A stretch of DNA of 64,000 bases from an uncultured Rhizobiaceae group bacterium. Its GTDB lineage: Bacteria > Pseudomonadota > Alphaproteobacteria > Rhizobiales > Rhizobiaceae. The position numbers and the translations under genes are program-made. The notes beneath the pieces were generated by a model, which was not told where the DNA came from, did no database searches, and worked only from the letters and a program-made list of their open reading frames with translations. The stretch lies in assembly GCA_938044775.1 (NCBI GenBank), contig CALIOE010000037.1:1-64000 (forward strand), in the 5' to 3' direction. How positions within the stretch are numbered: position 1 is the stretch's first letter; every line of letters begins with the position of its first letter. Below, one piece after another: positions 18,240-27,866 of this stretch.

Positions 18240-19601
18240 TTGAACAATCTTTGGGCACGCTCGGCTCTTCGGCTCTACCGCACTGTCGGTTCGGTTGCTT
18301 ATCCATTTCTGGGTCCGCTGCTGCGGGCCCGTGCGCGCAAAGGCAAGGAAGATCTTGAGCGGCGCGGTGAACGTTACGGTTATGCCTCTTGGAAGCGCCC
18401 GGAAGGTCCACTGATCTGGCTTCACGCAGCCAGTGTTGGTGAATCACTCGCCATTTTACCGCTGATCGAGCGAATCGACAGCTTCAGCATCAATATTGTG
18501 CTGACAACAGGTACCGTAACCTCAGCTAACGTCGCAGAAGAGCGGTTACCGCGCCGTGTCATGCATCAATATGTGCCCCTGGATATGAAGCGCGCCATAA
18601 CGCGGTTCCTCGATCACTGGCAGCCCGATCTGGCAATATTTGCAGAATCCGAGATTTGGCCGACAACAATCCAGGAACTTGCGGCGCGCAATGTTCCCCA
18701 AATTCTGGTCAATGCACGCATGTCGGACCGGTCGAACAAACGTTGGGCCAAACGCCCGGCCCTGGCACAAACGATTTTTGGCTCGTTTTCCCAGGTCATT
18801 GCGCAATCCGAGGTGGACGGCGAACGCTTTCGAGAATTGGGCTCTCCATGGGTCACGGTGGTTGGAAACCTGAAGATCGATGTGGGAGTGCCCAATGCTG
18901 ACCCCCAGTTGGTCAACAATATTCTCGCAATGATTGGCGGGCGGCCCACTTGGATTGCGGTATCGACCCACCGGGGGGAAGAGGAAAGTGTTGCTGAGAC
19001 TCACCGGCTGCTGAAGGCTCATGTCCCGGACATCTTGACGATTTTGGTGCCCCGTCATCCAGACCGCGCCGATGAGGTGCGCAGCGCTCTGGGAGAGCTG
19101 GGAATGAATGTCGTCAGCCGCAGTACGGGTGATGCCATTAATGGCAAGACCGACGTCTTTTTGGGGGACACAATTGGGGAAATGGGCCTCTATTTGCGGC
19201 TTTCAAAGATCGCTTTCATGGGAAAATCGCTGAAACATGAAGGTGGGCAAAATCCCATCGAGCCGGTGATGACAGGAGCTGCGATCCTGTCTGGACGGTA
19301 CGTGCAAAACTTCCGCGATACCTATCAGGCGCTGCTCGAGGCCGGGGGAGTCCGTCTGGTCAAGGATGAGCGAATGCTGGCAAGTCACGTCCTGCATCTG
19401 CTGCGCAACGGCAAGGATCTGGCAGACATGCAAAAGGCTGCAAGTGATACTGTGGCAGGAATGACAGGAGCGCTGAATCGTTCCGTGGAAGCTCTGGAGC
19501 CCTATGTTATGCCGCTTCGGGTCAAGGTTGGCCTTGAGCGCCGAGCCGGACAGGAGGATGATTTGGACGGCGACGAGCCGATCGGTCGTCGAAACGCATG
19601 A
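18240..19601 (+). CDS. waaA: 3-deoxy-D-manno-octulosonic acid (Kdo) transferase
   Basis: WaaA (KdtA) transfers Kdo from CMP-Kdo to lipid IVA at the inner face of the cytoplasmic membrane. The 453-residue GT-30 enzyme has an N-terminal hydrophobic anchor (LYRTVGSVAYPFLGPLL), the WLHAASVGE motif with the proposed catalytic Glu, and the C-terminal CMP-binding region with GHNPIEP-like KHEGGQNPIEPV. The start is TTG 18240 with only a weak ribosome site. Its stop overlaps the lpxK start by four bases (ATGA), so the two lipid A genes are coupled. Confidence 0.95.
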   Translation: MNNLWARSALRLYRTVGSVAYPFLGPLLRARARKGKEDLERRGERYGYASWKRPEGPLIWLHAASVGESLAILPLIERIDSFSINIVLTTGTVTSANVAEERLPRRVMHQYVPLDMKRAITRFLDHWQPDLAIFAESEIWPTTIQELAARNVPQILVNARMSDRSNKRWAKRPALAQTIFGSFSQVIAQSEVDGERFRELGSPWVTVVGNLKIDVGVPNADPQLVNNILAMIGGRPTWIAVSTHRGEEESVAETHRLLKAHVPDILTILVPRHPDRADEVRSALGELGMNVVSRSTGDAINGKTDVFLGDTIGEMGLYLRLSKIAFMGKSLKHEGGQNPIEPVMTGAAILSGRYVQNFRDTYQALLEAGGVRLVKDERMLASHVLHLLRNGKDLADMQKAASDTVAGMTGALNRSVEALEPYVMPLRVKVGLERRAGQEDDLDGDEPIGRRNA

Positions 19602-20632
19602 GCGAAGCCCCTCCGTTCTGGTTTGATCATCCCGGCATTCTGGCATGGGCACTGGCACCGTTCGGTGCTGTTTACGGCCGGATTACCGCTCGCAGGATGA
19701 AGGCTGAGAGCAAATTTGTGCCCGACCTGCCAGTGTTCTGCATCGGCAACCTCATCGTTGGTGGCGCGGGCAAGACGCCTACAGCAATTGCAGTTTCGCA
19801 GATTGCCCGATCGGCCGGTCTGAATCCGGGTTTTCTGAGCCGAGGCTACGGCGGCAGCATACACGGTGCCGCACGTGTTGATCCTGAAAAGCACAACGCC
19901 CGCGATGTGGGCGACGAAGCCCTTTTGCTGTGTCGGCACGCGCCGGTTGTCGTATCCGCTGACCGGGTGGTTGGAGCGAAGCTCTTGCAGGAGGCCGACA
20001 TTGACCTGATCATTATGGATGACGGGTTCCAGAATCCAGGCCTTCGGAAGGATTATTCGCTGGTCGTCATCGATACACGTCGCGGCGTAGGCAATGGGTT
20101 CTGCATGCCGGCGGGGCCGGTGCGAGCCGATTTACGCACTCAGATGTCAGCGGCCTCTGCGATCCTGCTGATCGGTCAGGAACAGGGTTCAGCCAGAATT
20201 GTACGCATGGCCGCTAAAATGGCAAAACCGATCCTGACCGCACGCACCGCAGTGTCAAATCCCAAAAGATGGCAGGACATTAAGGTCCTCGCCTATGCGG
20301 GTATTGCCGATCCGGAGAAGTTTTATGCCAGTCTTGAATCGGTGGGCGCCGAGCCTGTTGTCCGTCGGAGCTTTCCGGATCATCACCCGTTATCCGACGA
20401 TGAATGCGCCGAACTGTTGGGCAGCGCAAAGAGCGAAGGCTTGACACTTGTAACGACAGAAAAAGATGCGGCCCGCCTCAAAGGCACTGGTGCGCGACAG
20501 GACGAATTGCTGGCAGCCTCGAGGCTGCTGAAAGTGAAGTTGGTGTTCGAAAATCCAAAAATGGTAGAGATGACGCTGCGTGATACTGTGCGTCTGGCGC
20601 GTGAATATCGGCTATCAAGCGCTACCCGCTGA
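19598..20632 (+). CDS. lpxK: Tetraacyldisaccharide 4'-kinase
   Basis: LpxK phosphorylates the 4' position of the lipid A disaccharide to give lipid IVA, at the inner membrane. The 344-residue protein has an N-terminal membrane-associated segment (ILAWALAPFGAVYGRI), the Walker A motif GGAGKTP at residues 55-61 and DDGFQNPGL, a family signature. It starts in the last codons of waaA (ATGA overlap) and ends four bases before the convergent DUF2093 gene. Family assignment is firm. Confidence 0.95.
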   Translation: MSEAPPFWFDHPGILAWALAPFGAVYGRITARRMKAESKFVPDLPVFCIGNLIVGGAGKTPTAIAVSQIARSAGLNPGFLSRGYGGSIHGAARVDPEKHNARDVGDEALLLCRHAPVVVSADRVVGAKLLQEADIDLIIMDDGFQNPGLRKDYSLVVIDTRRGVGNGFCMPAGPVRADLRTQMSAASAILLIGQEQGSARIVRMAAKMAKPILTARTAVSNPKRWQDIKVLAYAGIADPEKFYASLESVGAEPVVRRSFPDHHPLSDDECAELLGSAKSEGLTLVTTEKDAARLKGTGARQDELLAASRLLKVKLVFENPKMVEMTLRDTVRLAREYRLSSATR

Positions 20633-20636
20633 ACCT

Positions 20637-20861
20637 TTATCCAGCAGTAACGCTTGCGCGCTGTTCGGCTTCCAGTGAGGCCGCGGCGTCGGTGTAGGCT
20701 TCCTGGCGTTTCCAACTCCAGTAGCGAAGTTCATCAAGCGGGATATTCTTTCCCGTAACCGAACACACCACATGAGTCCCCGGAACAAGGACCTGGAAAT
20801 CCGATTCAAGATACTTCACCTTGGCGAGGCTTGAATTGCCCGCATTGATCCGGTTCAGCAT
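20637..20861 (-). CDS. DUF2093 family protein
   Basis: This is a 74-residue protein of the DUF2093 family, recognised by VKYLESDFQVLVPGTHVVC and the segment IPLDELRYWSWKRQEAY. The function is unknown; the name is used for a small alphaproteobacterial protein that often sits between lpxK and mutL, as here. ATG 20861 has a strong AGGAGG six bases upstream. The gene converges on lpxK (four-base gap) and has mutL upstream on the same strand. Confidence 0.9.
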   Translation of the reverse strand: MLNRINAGNSSLAKVKYLESDFQVLVPGTHVVCSVTGKNIPLDELRYWSWKRQEAYTDAAASLEAEQRASVTAG

Positions 20862-20917
20862 GTCGTTCCTCCTTGAGGACATTTTAGCACAAAGATGGCG
20901 CTGTGGCTCAAGTCTTT

Positions 20918-22771
20918 CTAGCGGCGACCGAAGAGCCGTTCAATATCTGCCAGTTTGAGTTCGATATAGGTCGGTCTGCCATGGTTGCATTGACCCGAAT
21001 TTGGCGTGGCCTCCATATCGCGCAGGAGGTGGTTCATTTCCGCGGGCAGGAGCCGGCGGCCAGATCGTACAGATCCATGGCAGGCCATGGTGGCGGCCAC
21101 ATGGTCAATTTTTTCACCAACAAGCGATGCTGATCCCCACTCGGATATTTCATCGACCAGATCACGCAGCAGAGCCTTGCTGTCCACCTCGCCCAACAGG
21201 GCGGGCGTCTCGCGGACAGCAACCGCTCCGGGACCGAAAGCTTCGATCGTGAGGCCAAACTGCTTCAGCGTGTCTGTGTGATCGAGCAGACGGTTGGCGT
21301 CTTCTTCCGGCATATCGACAATGTCGGGGATCAGCAGCATCTGTCCGGCAACGCCATCCGCCGCGATTTGGGCTTTCATGCGCTCGTAGACCAGTCGTTC
21401 ATGAGCGGCGTGCTGGTCAACAATGACAAGACCGTCATCGGTCTGTGCAACGATGTAGTTCTTGTGCAATTGGGCCCGCGCAGCGCCAAGCGGCAGTGCC
21501 TGGCCAACTTGTTCATCCTCAAGCGGCTCACGAATGTCGGCGGCTGGTGCGCTGGTGGCAGCGAAGGCGGCCTGCCCGTTCTCGGCAAAACCGGAGCCTG
21601 CTTCCTGTTCGACGGGGCGGTTAGGAGACGTTGTCCAGTCGTAGGCAGCGTTGCCAGTTGGGTGGTGCGTCCCGGTCGCATCAAATTTGAAGTTGGAACT
21701 CGAGGCCGTGGGCGGGCCGTCCGAACGGCCTGGCCTGAATGCGTCCAGCATGCTGCCGGCGCCCTCCGTAGAAGCCCGATGTCCCGCGCCCGAGATCGCC
21801 TGCCGCAAGGCTCCGACAATTAGCCCGCGCACAAGTCCGGCATCTCGAAACCGGACTTCGGCCTTTGCGGGATGTACGTTAACATCCACAAGTTTTGGAT
21901 TGATACCAATGAACAAGGCGACCACCGGGTGACGGTAGCGTGACAGAAAGTCAGCATAAGCGCCCCGTATGGCACCCGTCAGTTGTCTGTCTCGCACGGG
22001 GCGACCATTCACGTAGACAAACTGCTGTAGTTGATTGCCGCGATTGTATGTCGGCAGGGCAGCATAGCCCGCCAACGTCACACCTTCGCGCTCAGCTTCA
22101 ATCGCCAAAGCGTTGTCGCAGAACTCCTTACCGAGAACCTGCTCCAGTCGTCTCAGAAGGGCCGTGTCCCCTGATACGCTGGGATACTCACCTGCCTGCC
22201 GATCACTTCCGGACACCGAGAACCGGATTTCGGGGTGAGCGAGGATGGTGCGCTTGACCACATCGGTTACCGCATTTGCTTCAGCGCGGTCTGTTTTGAG
22301 AAACTTCAACCGTGCCGGCGTGGCGTAGAAAAGGTCTGCGACTTCCACAACCGTACCCTGATTTAACGCCGCGGGCTTCAGAGGACTCACTACTCCACCC
22401 TCCACGCGGATTTCCCAACCGCTGGCAGATCCGGCTGTGCGGCTGCGGATGCACAACCTTGAGATGGACCCGATTGAGGGAAGCGCTTCTCCGCGAAAAC
22501 CCAGCGATTGAATGTTCAGCAAATCATCTGTCAGCTTCGAAGTGCAGTGCCGTTCAACTGCGAGCTCCAGGTCAGCAGCATCCATGCCCTGGCCATTGTC
22601 GGTTATCCGGATGAGGTTTTTCCCACCGCCCGCTGTTACAATCTCGATACGCGTAGCGCCTGCGTCTACCGCGTTGTCCAGCAGTTCCCGCACAACACTG
22701 GCCGGCCGCTCGATGACCTCACCGGCGGCGATCTGATTGACCATGTTCTCGCTGAGGCGTCTAACCGGCAT
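20918..22771 (-). CDS. mutL: DNA mismatch repair protein MutL
   Basis: MutL links MutS mismatch recognition to strand incision. The 617-residue protein has the GHKL ATPase domain ([35 protein letters not shown]) and the C-terminal dimerisation domain. Near residues 451-462 it carries [12 protein letters not shown], matching the DQHA(x)2E(x)4E endonuclease motif, so this MutL is predicted to nick DNA itself, as in bacteria without MutH. ATG 22771 is the start; homology begins with [12 protein letters not shown]. It is divergent from the SMP-30 gene 89 bp away. Confidence 0.97.
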   Translation of the reverse strand: MPVRRLSENMVNQIAAGEVIERPASVVRELLDNAVDAGATRIEIVTAGGGKNLIRITDNGQGMDAADLELAVERHCTSKLTDDLLNIQSLGFRGEALPSIGSISRLCIRSRTAGSASGWEIRVEGGVVSPLKPAALNQGTVVEVADLFYATPARLKFLKTDRAEANAVTDVVKRTILAHPEIRFSVSGSDRQAGEYPSVSGDTALLRRLEQVLGKEFCDNALAIEAEREGVTLAGYAALPTYNRGNQLQQFVYVNGRPVRDRQLTGAIRGAYADFLSRYRHPVVALFIGINPKLVDVNVHPAKAEVRFRDAGLVRGLIVGALRQAISGAGHRASTEGAGSMLDAFRPGRSDGPPTASSSNFKFDATGTHHPTGNAAYDWTTSPNRPVEQEAGSGFAENGQAAFAATSAPAADIREPLEDEQVGQALPLGAARAQLHKNYIVAQTDDGLVIVDQHAAHERLVYERMKAQIAADGVAGQMLLIPDIVDMPEEDANRLLDHTDTLKQFGLTIEAFGPGAVAVRETPALLGEVDSKALLRDLVDEISEWGSASLVGEKIDHVAATMACHGSVRSGRRLLPAEMNHLLRDMEATPNSGQCNHGRPTYIELKLADIERLFGRR

Positions 22772-22860
22772 GGTTGGAGGATTACTGGAATCAGGGGTTG
22801 ATCGGATGCACACAATGCCCTGAAAATACGGCTCAATAAAGCAAAGCCGGGGCGTAAGTT

Positions 22861-23919
22861 GTGTATCAGAATAGTGCGAAGGTGGAGGATGTTTCGTTCA
22901 TCGGCCACGGCCTCTCCCGTCCCGAATGTGCCGTTGGCCACACCAGTGGCCTGGTATTCACACCCGATTGGACTGGAGACGGAGGGATCAGCGCGATCTT
23001 TCCAGACGGAGCAGTACGTCGACATTTGGCGACCAATTGGTCAACGGTGGCACGTGCAGCCGGGCTTGATGAACCGCTCAGGCCAAATGGTATTTGTCTT
23101 CTGCCCGGTGGTGGGTTCCTGCTGGCACACCTTGGCGCAGAGCGCGGCGGTGTTTTCCATCTTGAGCCCAATGGTACCGTCTCGCCATTTCTTCTTGAAG
23201 TCGATGGCCATCCGCTGCCGCCGAGCAACTTCGTCACCCGGGACGAAGCCGGTCGGACCTGGATAACTGTTTCCACCCGGAAGACACCGCGCGCCGCAGC
23301 CTACCGCTCGGATGTAGCGGATGGTTTCATCGTGTTGATCGACAACGATGGTGCCCGGATCGTGGCGGATAATCTTGGTTACACCAACGAGTGCATGATG
23401 CACCCCGACGGCAAAAGGCTGTTTGTGAACGAGACGTTTTCCCGGCGGCTGACTTCGTTCACAGTCGCAAGTGACGGTAGCTTGAGCGACCGCACATTGG
23501 TAGCGCAGTTCGAAGCCGGCACCTATCCTGACGGTCTTGCGTTCGATGAGCACGGAGATGCCTGGATCACTTCTATCGTCTCCAATCGAGTTTTAAAGGT
23601 CGGCAAGGGCGGACAGGTCAGCACGTTTCTCGAAGATGTAGACCCCGGCCACCTGGAATGGGTTGAGAAGGCCTGGTGTGATCACACCATGGGCCGGCCT
23701 CATCTGGACAAGGCTGCGGGCAGGCGCCTGCGCAATATCTCCAATCTTGCCTTTTGTGGTCCATCACTGAACCGGGCAGTGCTCGGCTGTCTGCTGGGAC
23801 AAGAATTGGCCGTCATAGATATGCCCGTACGCGGTTTTCCACCTGGCCACTGGACATGCGACATTGCGCCTTTATTAAAGGCGTTGAAAATCAAGCCTCT
23901 CGCCGGATCCTCTGTATGA
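22861..23919 (+). CDS. SMP-30/gluconolactonase/LRE family protein
   Basis: This is a 352-residue six-bladed beta-propeller of the SMP-30/gluconolactonase family, which typically hydrolyses sugar lactones with a divalent metal. It shows repeated propeller strands such as [39 protein letters not shown] and [17 protein letters not shown]; the Asn and Asp in the last two are likely metal-site residues. The GTG start at 22861 lacks a strong ribosome site. Its stop overlaps the start of the dehydrogenase gene by four bases. Together with the two following oxidoreductases it suggests sugar-acid or lactone catabolism. The substrate is unknown. Confidence 0.88.
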   Translation: MYQNSAKVEDVSFIGHGLSRPECAVGHTSGLVFTPDWTGDGGISAIFPDGAVRRHLATNWSTVARAAGLDEPLRPNGICLLPGGGFLLAHLGAERGGVFHLEPNGTVSPFLLEVDGHPLPPSNFVTRDEAGRTWITVSTRKTPRAAAYRSDVADGFIVLIDNDGARIVADNLGYTNECMMHPDGKRLFVNETFSRRLTSFTVASDGSLSDRTLVAQFEAGTYPDGLAFDEHGDAWITSIVSNRVLKVGKGGQVSTFLEDVDPGHLEWVEKAWCDHTMGRPHLDKAAGRRLRNISNLAFCGPSLNRAVLGCLLGQELAVIDMPVRGFPPGHWTCDIAPLLKALKIKPLAGSSV

Positions 23920-25031
23920 AAAACAAACCAATGTCGATCGCCATTTTGCCGGGAGACGGCATTGGCGAGGAAATCACCAAGCCCTGTGTAAAGCTTCTTC
24001 AACAGGCTCTGGCAAAGGTTGGAGAAGCACCGTTGATTGAGCGTTGGCTGGAAGCCGGGGCCGGCGCCTATACAAAGCTTGGCGAAGCCCTGCCGCAAAC
24101 GACGATCGATGGCTGTCGTTCTGCTGATGCAATACTTCTCGCGGCCATGGGTGACCCTTCTGTTCGCTATCCCGATGGCACGGAGATCATTCCCCAGATC
24201 GACCTGCGGTTCGAGCTGGAACTCTATGCAGGCGTGCGACCAGTTCGCTCTGTCAAAGGCGTCAAGGGACCGCTCGCCGACCCGCGCGGCGACAAACTCG
24301 ATTTTGTACTGGTGCGAGAATCCACAGAAGGATTGTTTGCCTCTGTAGGCAAGGGCACCCGCGACGAGCTTCAGGCAACTGACACGCAGGTCATTACCCG
24401 CAAAGGGACGGCACGGGTCAGTGATTTTGCCTTTCGCTTAGCACAACAGCGCAAGGAAAAAGGCCACCCCGGCGAGCTGACCTGCGTGGACAAGGCTAAT
24501 GTTTTCAAGTCGATGGCGTTCTTCCGAGATGTTTTTGATGAAGCGGCAGCAGCCTATCCCGACATAACCCGTCGTTACGGATACGTGGATGCAGTTGCCC
24601 TTGAGATGGTGCGTCGTCCGTGGATCTATGATGTCATGGTCACAGAAAACATGTTTGGCGACATTCTTTCCGACCTTGCTGCAGGATTGATCGGAGGTCT
24701 TGGAATGGCTCCCTCCGCTGACATTGGCGATGATCATGCAGTATTCCAGCCTTGCCATGGTTCTGCTCCGGATATTGCGGGCTCAGGCAAAGCAAATCCG
24801 ACCGCCATGTTTCTTTCCGGTGCGATGATGTTTGAATGGTTGGCCGGAGAGAAAAATAACCCAGCTGCCGGTAAGGCGGGACGCATGATTGTCGCAGCCG
24901 TCGACGACGCTTATGCCGACGGATCACTGGTTTCGACCGAACGCGGCGGCAATGCGGGTGTTGTAGAAATATCTGACGCCGTCGGCGCCGCGCTGGATGC
25001 GCTCGAACCGGCTGACAGGCGGATTTCCTGA
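23916..25031 (+). CDS. Isocitrate/isopropylmalate dehydrogenase family (beta-decarboxylating) dehydrogenase
   Basis: This is a 371-residue NAD(P)-dependent decarboxylating dehydrogenase. It opens with [18 protein letters not shown], has the RESTEGLF substrate loop, the metal-binding Asp residues in [13 protein letters not shown] and the [16 protein letters not shown] signature. Relatives include isopropylmalate, tartrate/D-malate and homoisocitrate dehydrogenases. No leuC/leuD are nearby and the neighbours are an SMP-30 protein (ATGA overlap) and a Gfo/Idh/MocA protein, so a catabolic 2-hydroxyacid role is more likely than leucine synthesis. A longer in-frame extension to 23754 overlaps the upstream gene and is rejected. 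Confidence 0.9.
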   Translation: MKNKPMSIAILPGDGIGEEITKPCVKLLQQALAKVGEAPLIERWLEAGAGAYTKLGEALPQTTIDGCRSADAILLAAMGDPSVRYPDGTEIIPQIDLRFELELYAGVRPVRSVKGVKGPLADPRGDKLDFVLVRESTEGLFASVGKGTRDELQATDTQVITRKGTARVSDFAFRLAQQRKEKGHPGELTCVDKANVFKSMAFFRDVFDEAAAAYPDITRRYGYVDAVALEMVRRPWIYDVMVTENMFGDILSDLAAGLIGGLGMAPSADIGDDHAVFQPCHGSAPDIAGSGKANPTAMFLSGAMMFEWLAGEKNNPAAGKAGRMIVAAVDDAYADGSLVSTERGGNAGVVEISDAVGAALDALEPADRRIS

Positions 25032-25034
25032 CCG

Positions 25035-26075
25035 GTGAGTGACAAGCTCAGAGTCGCGGTCGCGGGAACGGGCTACTTCAGTCAGTTTCATTTTGATGCC
25101 TGGGCACGTTGCCCAGAGGTCGAGGTGGTTGGCGTCGCGGACCTTGATATCGTTTCCGCGCGCTCCCGGGCGAGCTCGGCCGGGGCCAAAGCCTATTCCG
25201 ACGTGGAAACAATGCTTGAAGTCACAAAACCTGATCTTCTGGATATCATCACGCCCTCGCACACCCATCCCAAGATGATTGAGCTCGGCGCGGCCGCAGG
25301 CGTCAATATGGTTTGTCAAAAACCATTCTGCGGCGATCTGAAGACGGCTCGACATTGTGTCTCGATCGCTGAAGAAGCCGGTGTGGACCTTATTGTGCAT
25401 GAGAACTTTCGCTTCCAGCCTTGGTATCGAGAAGCCAGGAAGTTTCTGGATAACGGCGGATTGGGGGAACTCTACCAGATCACCATGCGCCTGCGCCCGG
25501 GTGACGGGCAGGGAGCGCAGGCCTATCTCGCCCGTCAACCTTACTTCCAGAAAATGGAGCGCTTCCTGGTTCATGAGACAGCTGTGCATCTGGTGGATGT
25601 GGCGCGTTACCTAATCGGACCGGTGGAGAGCGTCTGGGCCGACCTGCGACGCCACAACCCCGTTATTGCCGGCGAGGATGCGGGCATCGTCGTATTGTCC
25701 TTTGGGGGCAATGTACGAGGCATTATTGACGGCAACCGGAACTCGGACCACGTGGCCGAGAACCGCCGGCGCACCATGGGTGAAATGGTGATAGAGGGCG
25801 AGAATGGCGTTCTGGAACTTGACGGCGACGGGGCACTGACTTTTCGAGCTCAGGGAGAAAACACAAAGCAGCCAGTCGCTTTTGATTGGAGTGACCAGGG
25901 GTTTGGTGGCGACTGTGTATTCAATTTCACGCGTCACGTGGTTGCCCACTATTGTGACGGTGCGGTGCTGGAGAACCGCGCTGCCGATTATCTGGTGAAT
26001 CTGAAAATTGAAGAGGCGGTCTACCAGTCAGCTCAAGATGGAGTAAAGCGGGAGTTGGGCGCTGATGGCAATTGA
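25035..26075 (+). CDS. Gfo/Idh/MocA family oxidoreductase
   Basis: This is a 346-residue NAD(P)-dependent sugar or inositol dehydrogenase-like protein. The N-terminal Rossmann fold shows VAVAGTGYFSQFHFDAW, and CQKPFCGDLKTARHC carries the usual Lys of the family (EKP-like; here QKP). The C-terminal domain follows from about residue 125 and includes FLVHETAVHLVDVARYL. The GTG start is three bases after the previous stop, so three genes form a tight operon. The substrate is unknown; the context suggests an oxidised sugar or sugar acid. Confidence 0.9.
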   Translation: MSDKLRVAVAGTGYFSQFHFDAWARCPEVEVVGVADLDIVSARSRASSAGAKAYSDVETMLEVTKPDLLDIITPSHTHPKMIELGAAAGVNMVCQKPFCGDLKTARHCVSIAEEAGVDLIVHENFRFQPWYREARKFLDNGGLGELYQITMRLRPGDGQGAQAYLARQPYFQKMERFLVHETAVHLVDVARYLIGPVESVWADLRRHNPVIAGEDAGIVVLSFGGNVRGIIDGNRNSDHVAENRRRTMGEMVIEGENGVLELDGDGALTFRAQGENTKQPVAFDWSDQGFGGDCVFNFTRHVVAHYCDGAVLENRAADYLVNLKIEEAVYQSAQDGVKRELGADGN

Positions 26076-26147
26076 TCGACTGGCGAGAGCAAGTGGCAAG
26101 TCCTTTCTGCAACCGTCGCCGTGCGGCGGGTGTCCAAATAGGCTCGC

Positions 26148-27014
26148 TTATTGCATCTGACGCTCACGCCACATCATGTAGATGCCGGATACCACGATCA
26201 GCAATGCGCCGCACAGGGTAGCGACTTCCGGACGTTCGTCGAAGATAACCACGCCGAAAATCAGCAAGAAAATCAGCCTGGTATAGCGAAAGGGTGAGAC
26301 AATTGAGACTTCGGCCATTCGGATTGAGGCGATTAGCAGCATATATCCCATCGAACCGAGCCCAACCATGCATACAACAAGCACCCAGTTTGCATTTTCT
26401 GGAAGAAAACCATCACCGCTGAAAACGACCCAGCCGATTGCGAAGGGAAGGGCGGCAGCCATTGTGAATGTAGCCAGGCTGGTGGATGCCATATCGGGAG
26501 GCGTCATTCGGGTCACCAGATCGCGGACAGACAGACCCACCATCGACATGACGGCCCAGAGCACTGATGCATCAAATTGATTCCCGGCTGGGCGAATGAT
26601 CAGCAGAACTCCCAGGAATCCGATCAGGATGGCTGTCCAGCGTCGCCAGCTGACTTTCTCCCCCAGAAACAGAACCGCGCCCATGGCAACCAGCAGAGGG
26701 CTCGCCTGAAGAATGGCGCCAACCGTCGAAAGTGGAACCAATGCCAGCGCCAGAACCATTCCGACCATGCCGACGACTTCGGCCAGATAGCGCATCAGAA
26801 GAACCGGAGCAAAGACCCGGGAATCGATAAGGCTATGCCCTTGCACTTTCGCGATGAGAGCAAAGGCGATCAGGCCGCCGGCCATCAATAGAAACATGAC
26901 CTGCGCGGGTGAAATGATCCCGGCTGCGGTTTTTATCAGGCTGTCGGCAATGGCAAAGGCTCCCATTGCGAGGACCATGAGGGTTATCCCTTGCGCATTG
27001 TTTTGTTTGATCAC
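26148..27014 (-). CDS. DMT superfamily transporter (EamA domain)
   Basis: This is a 288-residue inner-membrane protein with about ten transmembrane helices formed by two EamA repeats (roughly residues 10-140 and 150-285). Members export amino acids, nucleotide precursors or other metabolites. GTG 27014 is the start. A perfect inverted repeat lies 23 bp upstream of it (27037-27055). It converges on the Gfo/Idh/MocA gene with a 72-bp gap. The substrate cannot be predicted. Confidence 0.9.
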   Translation of the reverse strand: MIKQNNAQGITLMVLAMGAFAIADSLIKTAAGIISPAQVMFLLMAGGLIAFALIAKVQGHSLIDSRVFAPVLLMRYLAEVVGMVGMVLALALVPLSTVGAILQASPLLVAMGAVLFLGEKVSWRRWTAILIGFLGVLLIIRPAGNQFDASVLWAVMSMVGLSVRDLVTRMTPPDMASTSLATFTMAAALPFAIGWVVFSGDGFLPENANWVLVVCMVGLGSMGYMLLIASIRMAEVSIVSPFRYTRLIFLLIFGVVIFDERPEVATLCGALLIVVSGIYMMWRERQMQ

Positions 27015-27036
27015 GCGGGTGCTGTGCTCCGGAACG

Positions 27037-27055
27037 GTTAAGCGAGAGGCTTAAC
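27037..27055. promoter_or_regulatory. Perfect 7-bp inverted repeat upstream of the EamA gene
   Basis: GTTAAGC (27037-27043), five-base spacer, GCTTAAC (27049-27055). It lies between the divergent EamA transporter and ECF sigma genes, 23 bp from the EamA start. It could be an operator or a 5' leader hairpin of the EamA transcript; there is no T run, so a terminator is unlikely. Confidence 0.4.
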
Positions 27056-27300
27056 TTGAAGAATGGAGCAGTGATAGAGGCGCGTTCAATTCAGCTGATC
27101 CCCCGAACCTTGCCATTCTGTGAGATACAGTTCCAGGCGAGCCTGTCCGAACCAAAAGCAACTGCAGCTCACCAGAGTCTGAACTCATACCCACAACCAA
27201 TCATACACTCTGTTGGGGCGGCAGTTGTATGCAGCATCGTTGTGTTGCTAACCTGCGCGCTCTTACGGGTAATTCTGGGACGCCTTGCGTAAATCACTGA

Positions 27301-27852
27301 ATGTCGGATGAAAATCAAACGCTTGAGAGCCTGATGGCCCTGACTGCAGGCGGTGATCGCTCAGCCTTTCAAACGCTGTACGAACGCTGTTCTGCGAAAC
27401 TATTTGGCATAATTCTGCGTATTCTCAAGAACAGACAAAAGTCAGAGGATGTTCTCCAGGATGTATTCCTCAAGATCTGGCAGAAGGCCGGGAGCTACGA
27501 TCCAGGACAGGGGCGACCCATTACCTGGATGGCGACGATCGCCCGCAATCGTGCAATCGACATCATTCGCGCGACCCGCCCCGAAACTACCGTGGACGAG
27601 CCGGGTGATGAGGAAGAGATGTTCAGATTGGGCGCCCAGGATGCTGAGTCTGTGGACGTGACCGAGCTGGAATCCCTGCGGTTCTGCCTCGGCGAAATGA
27701 AGGAAGACGATAGAAACTACGTGCTCCTTGCCTATTACGAGGGGTACTCGCGTGAGGAACTGGCCGAGAGGTTTGATGCACCAGTTGGAACCATCAAAAC
27801 GCGACTGCGTCGCGGGTTGATTGCATTGCGAACCTGTCTTGAAGCGGCGTAA
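27301..27852 (+). CDS. ECF RNA polymerase sigma factor
   Basis: This is a 183-residue extracytoplasmic-function sigma factor. Region 2 covers about residues 22-90 (SEDVLQDVFLKIWQKA for -10 recognition) and region 4 about 125-180, with the helix-turn-helix SREELAERFDAPVGTIKTRL. An RskA-type anti-sigma gene follows after 14 bp, so it is probably held inactive at the membrane until a signal arrives. ATG 27301 has no clear ribosome site; ATG 27334 is an alternative. Across the convergent boundary are msrB and a DUF2177 gene, which suggests an oxidative-stress role (inference). Confidence 0.93.
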   Translation: MSDENQTLESLMALTAGGDRSAFQTLYERCSAKLFGIILRILKNRQKSEDVLQDVFLKIWQKAGSYDPGQGRPITWMATIARNRAIDIIRATRPETTVDEPGDEEEMFRLGAQDAESVDVTELESLRFCLGEMKEDDRNYVLLAYYEGYSREELAERFDAPVGTIKTRLRRGLIALRTCLEAA

Positions 27853-27866
27853 ACGGATGATGAAGA

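Noticed and set aside
27056-27292. 78-codon plus-strand frame ending just before the ECF sigma gene
   Set aside because: TTG start without ribosome site and codon use unlike neighbours; a hydrophobic C-terminus alone is insufficient support.
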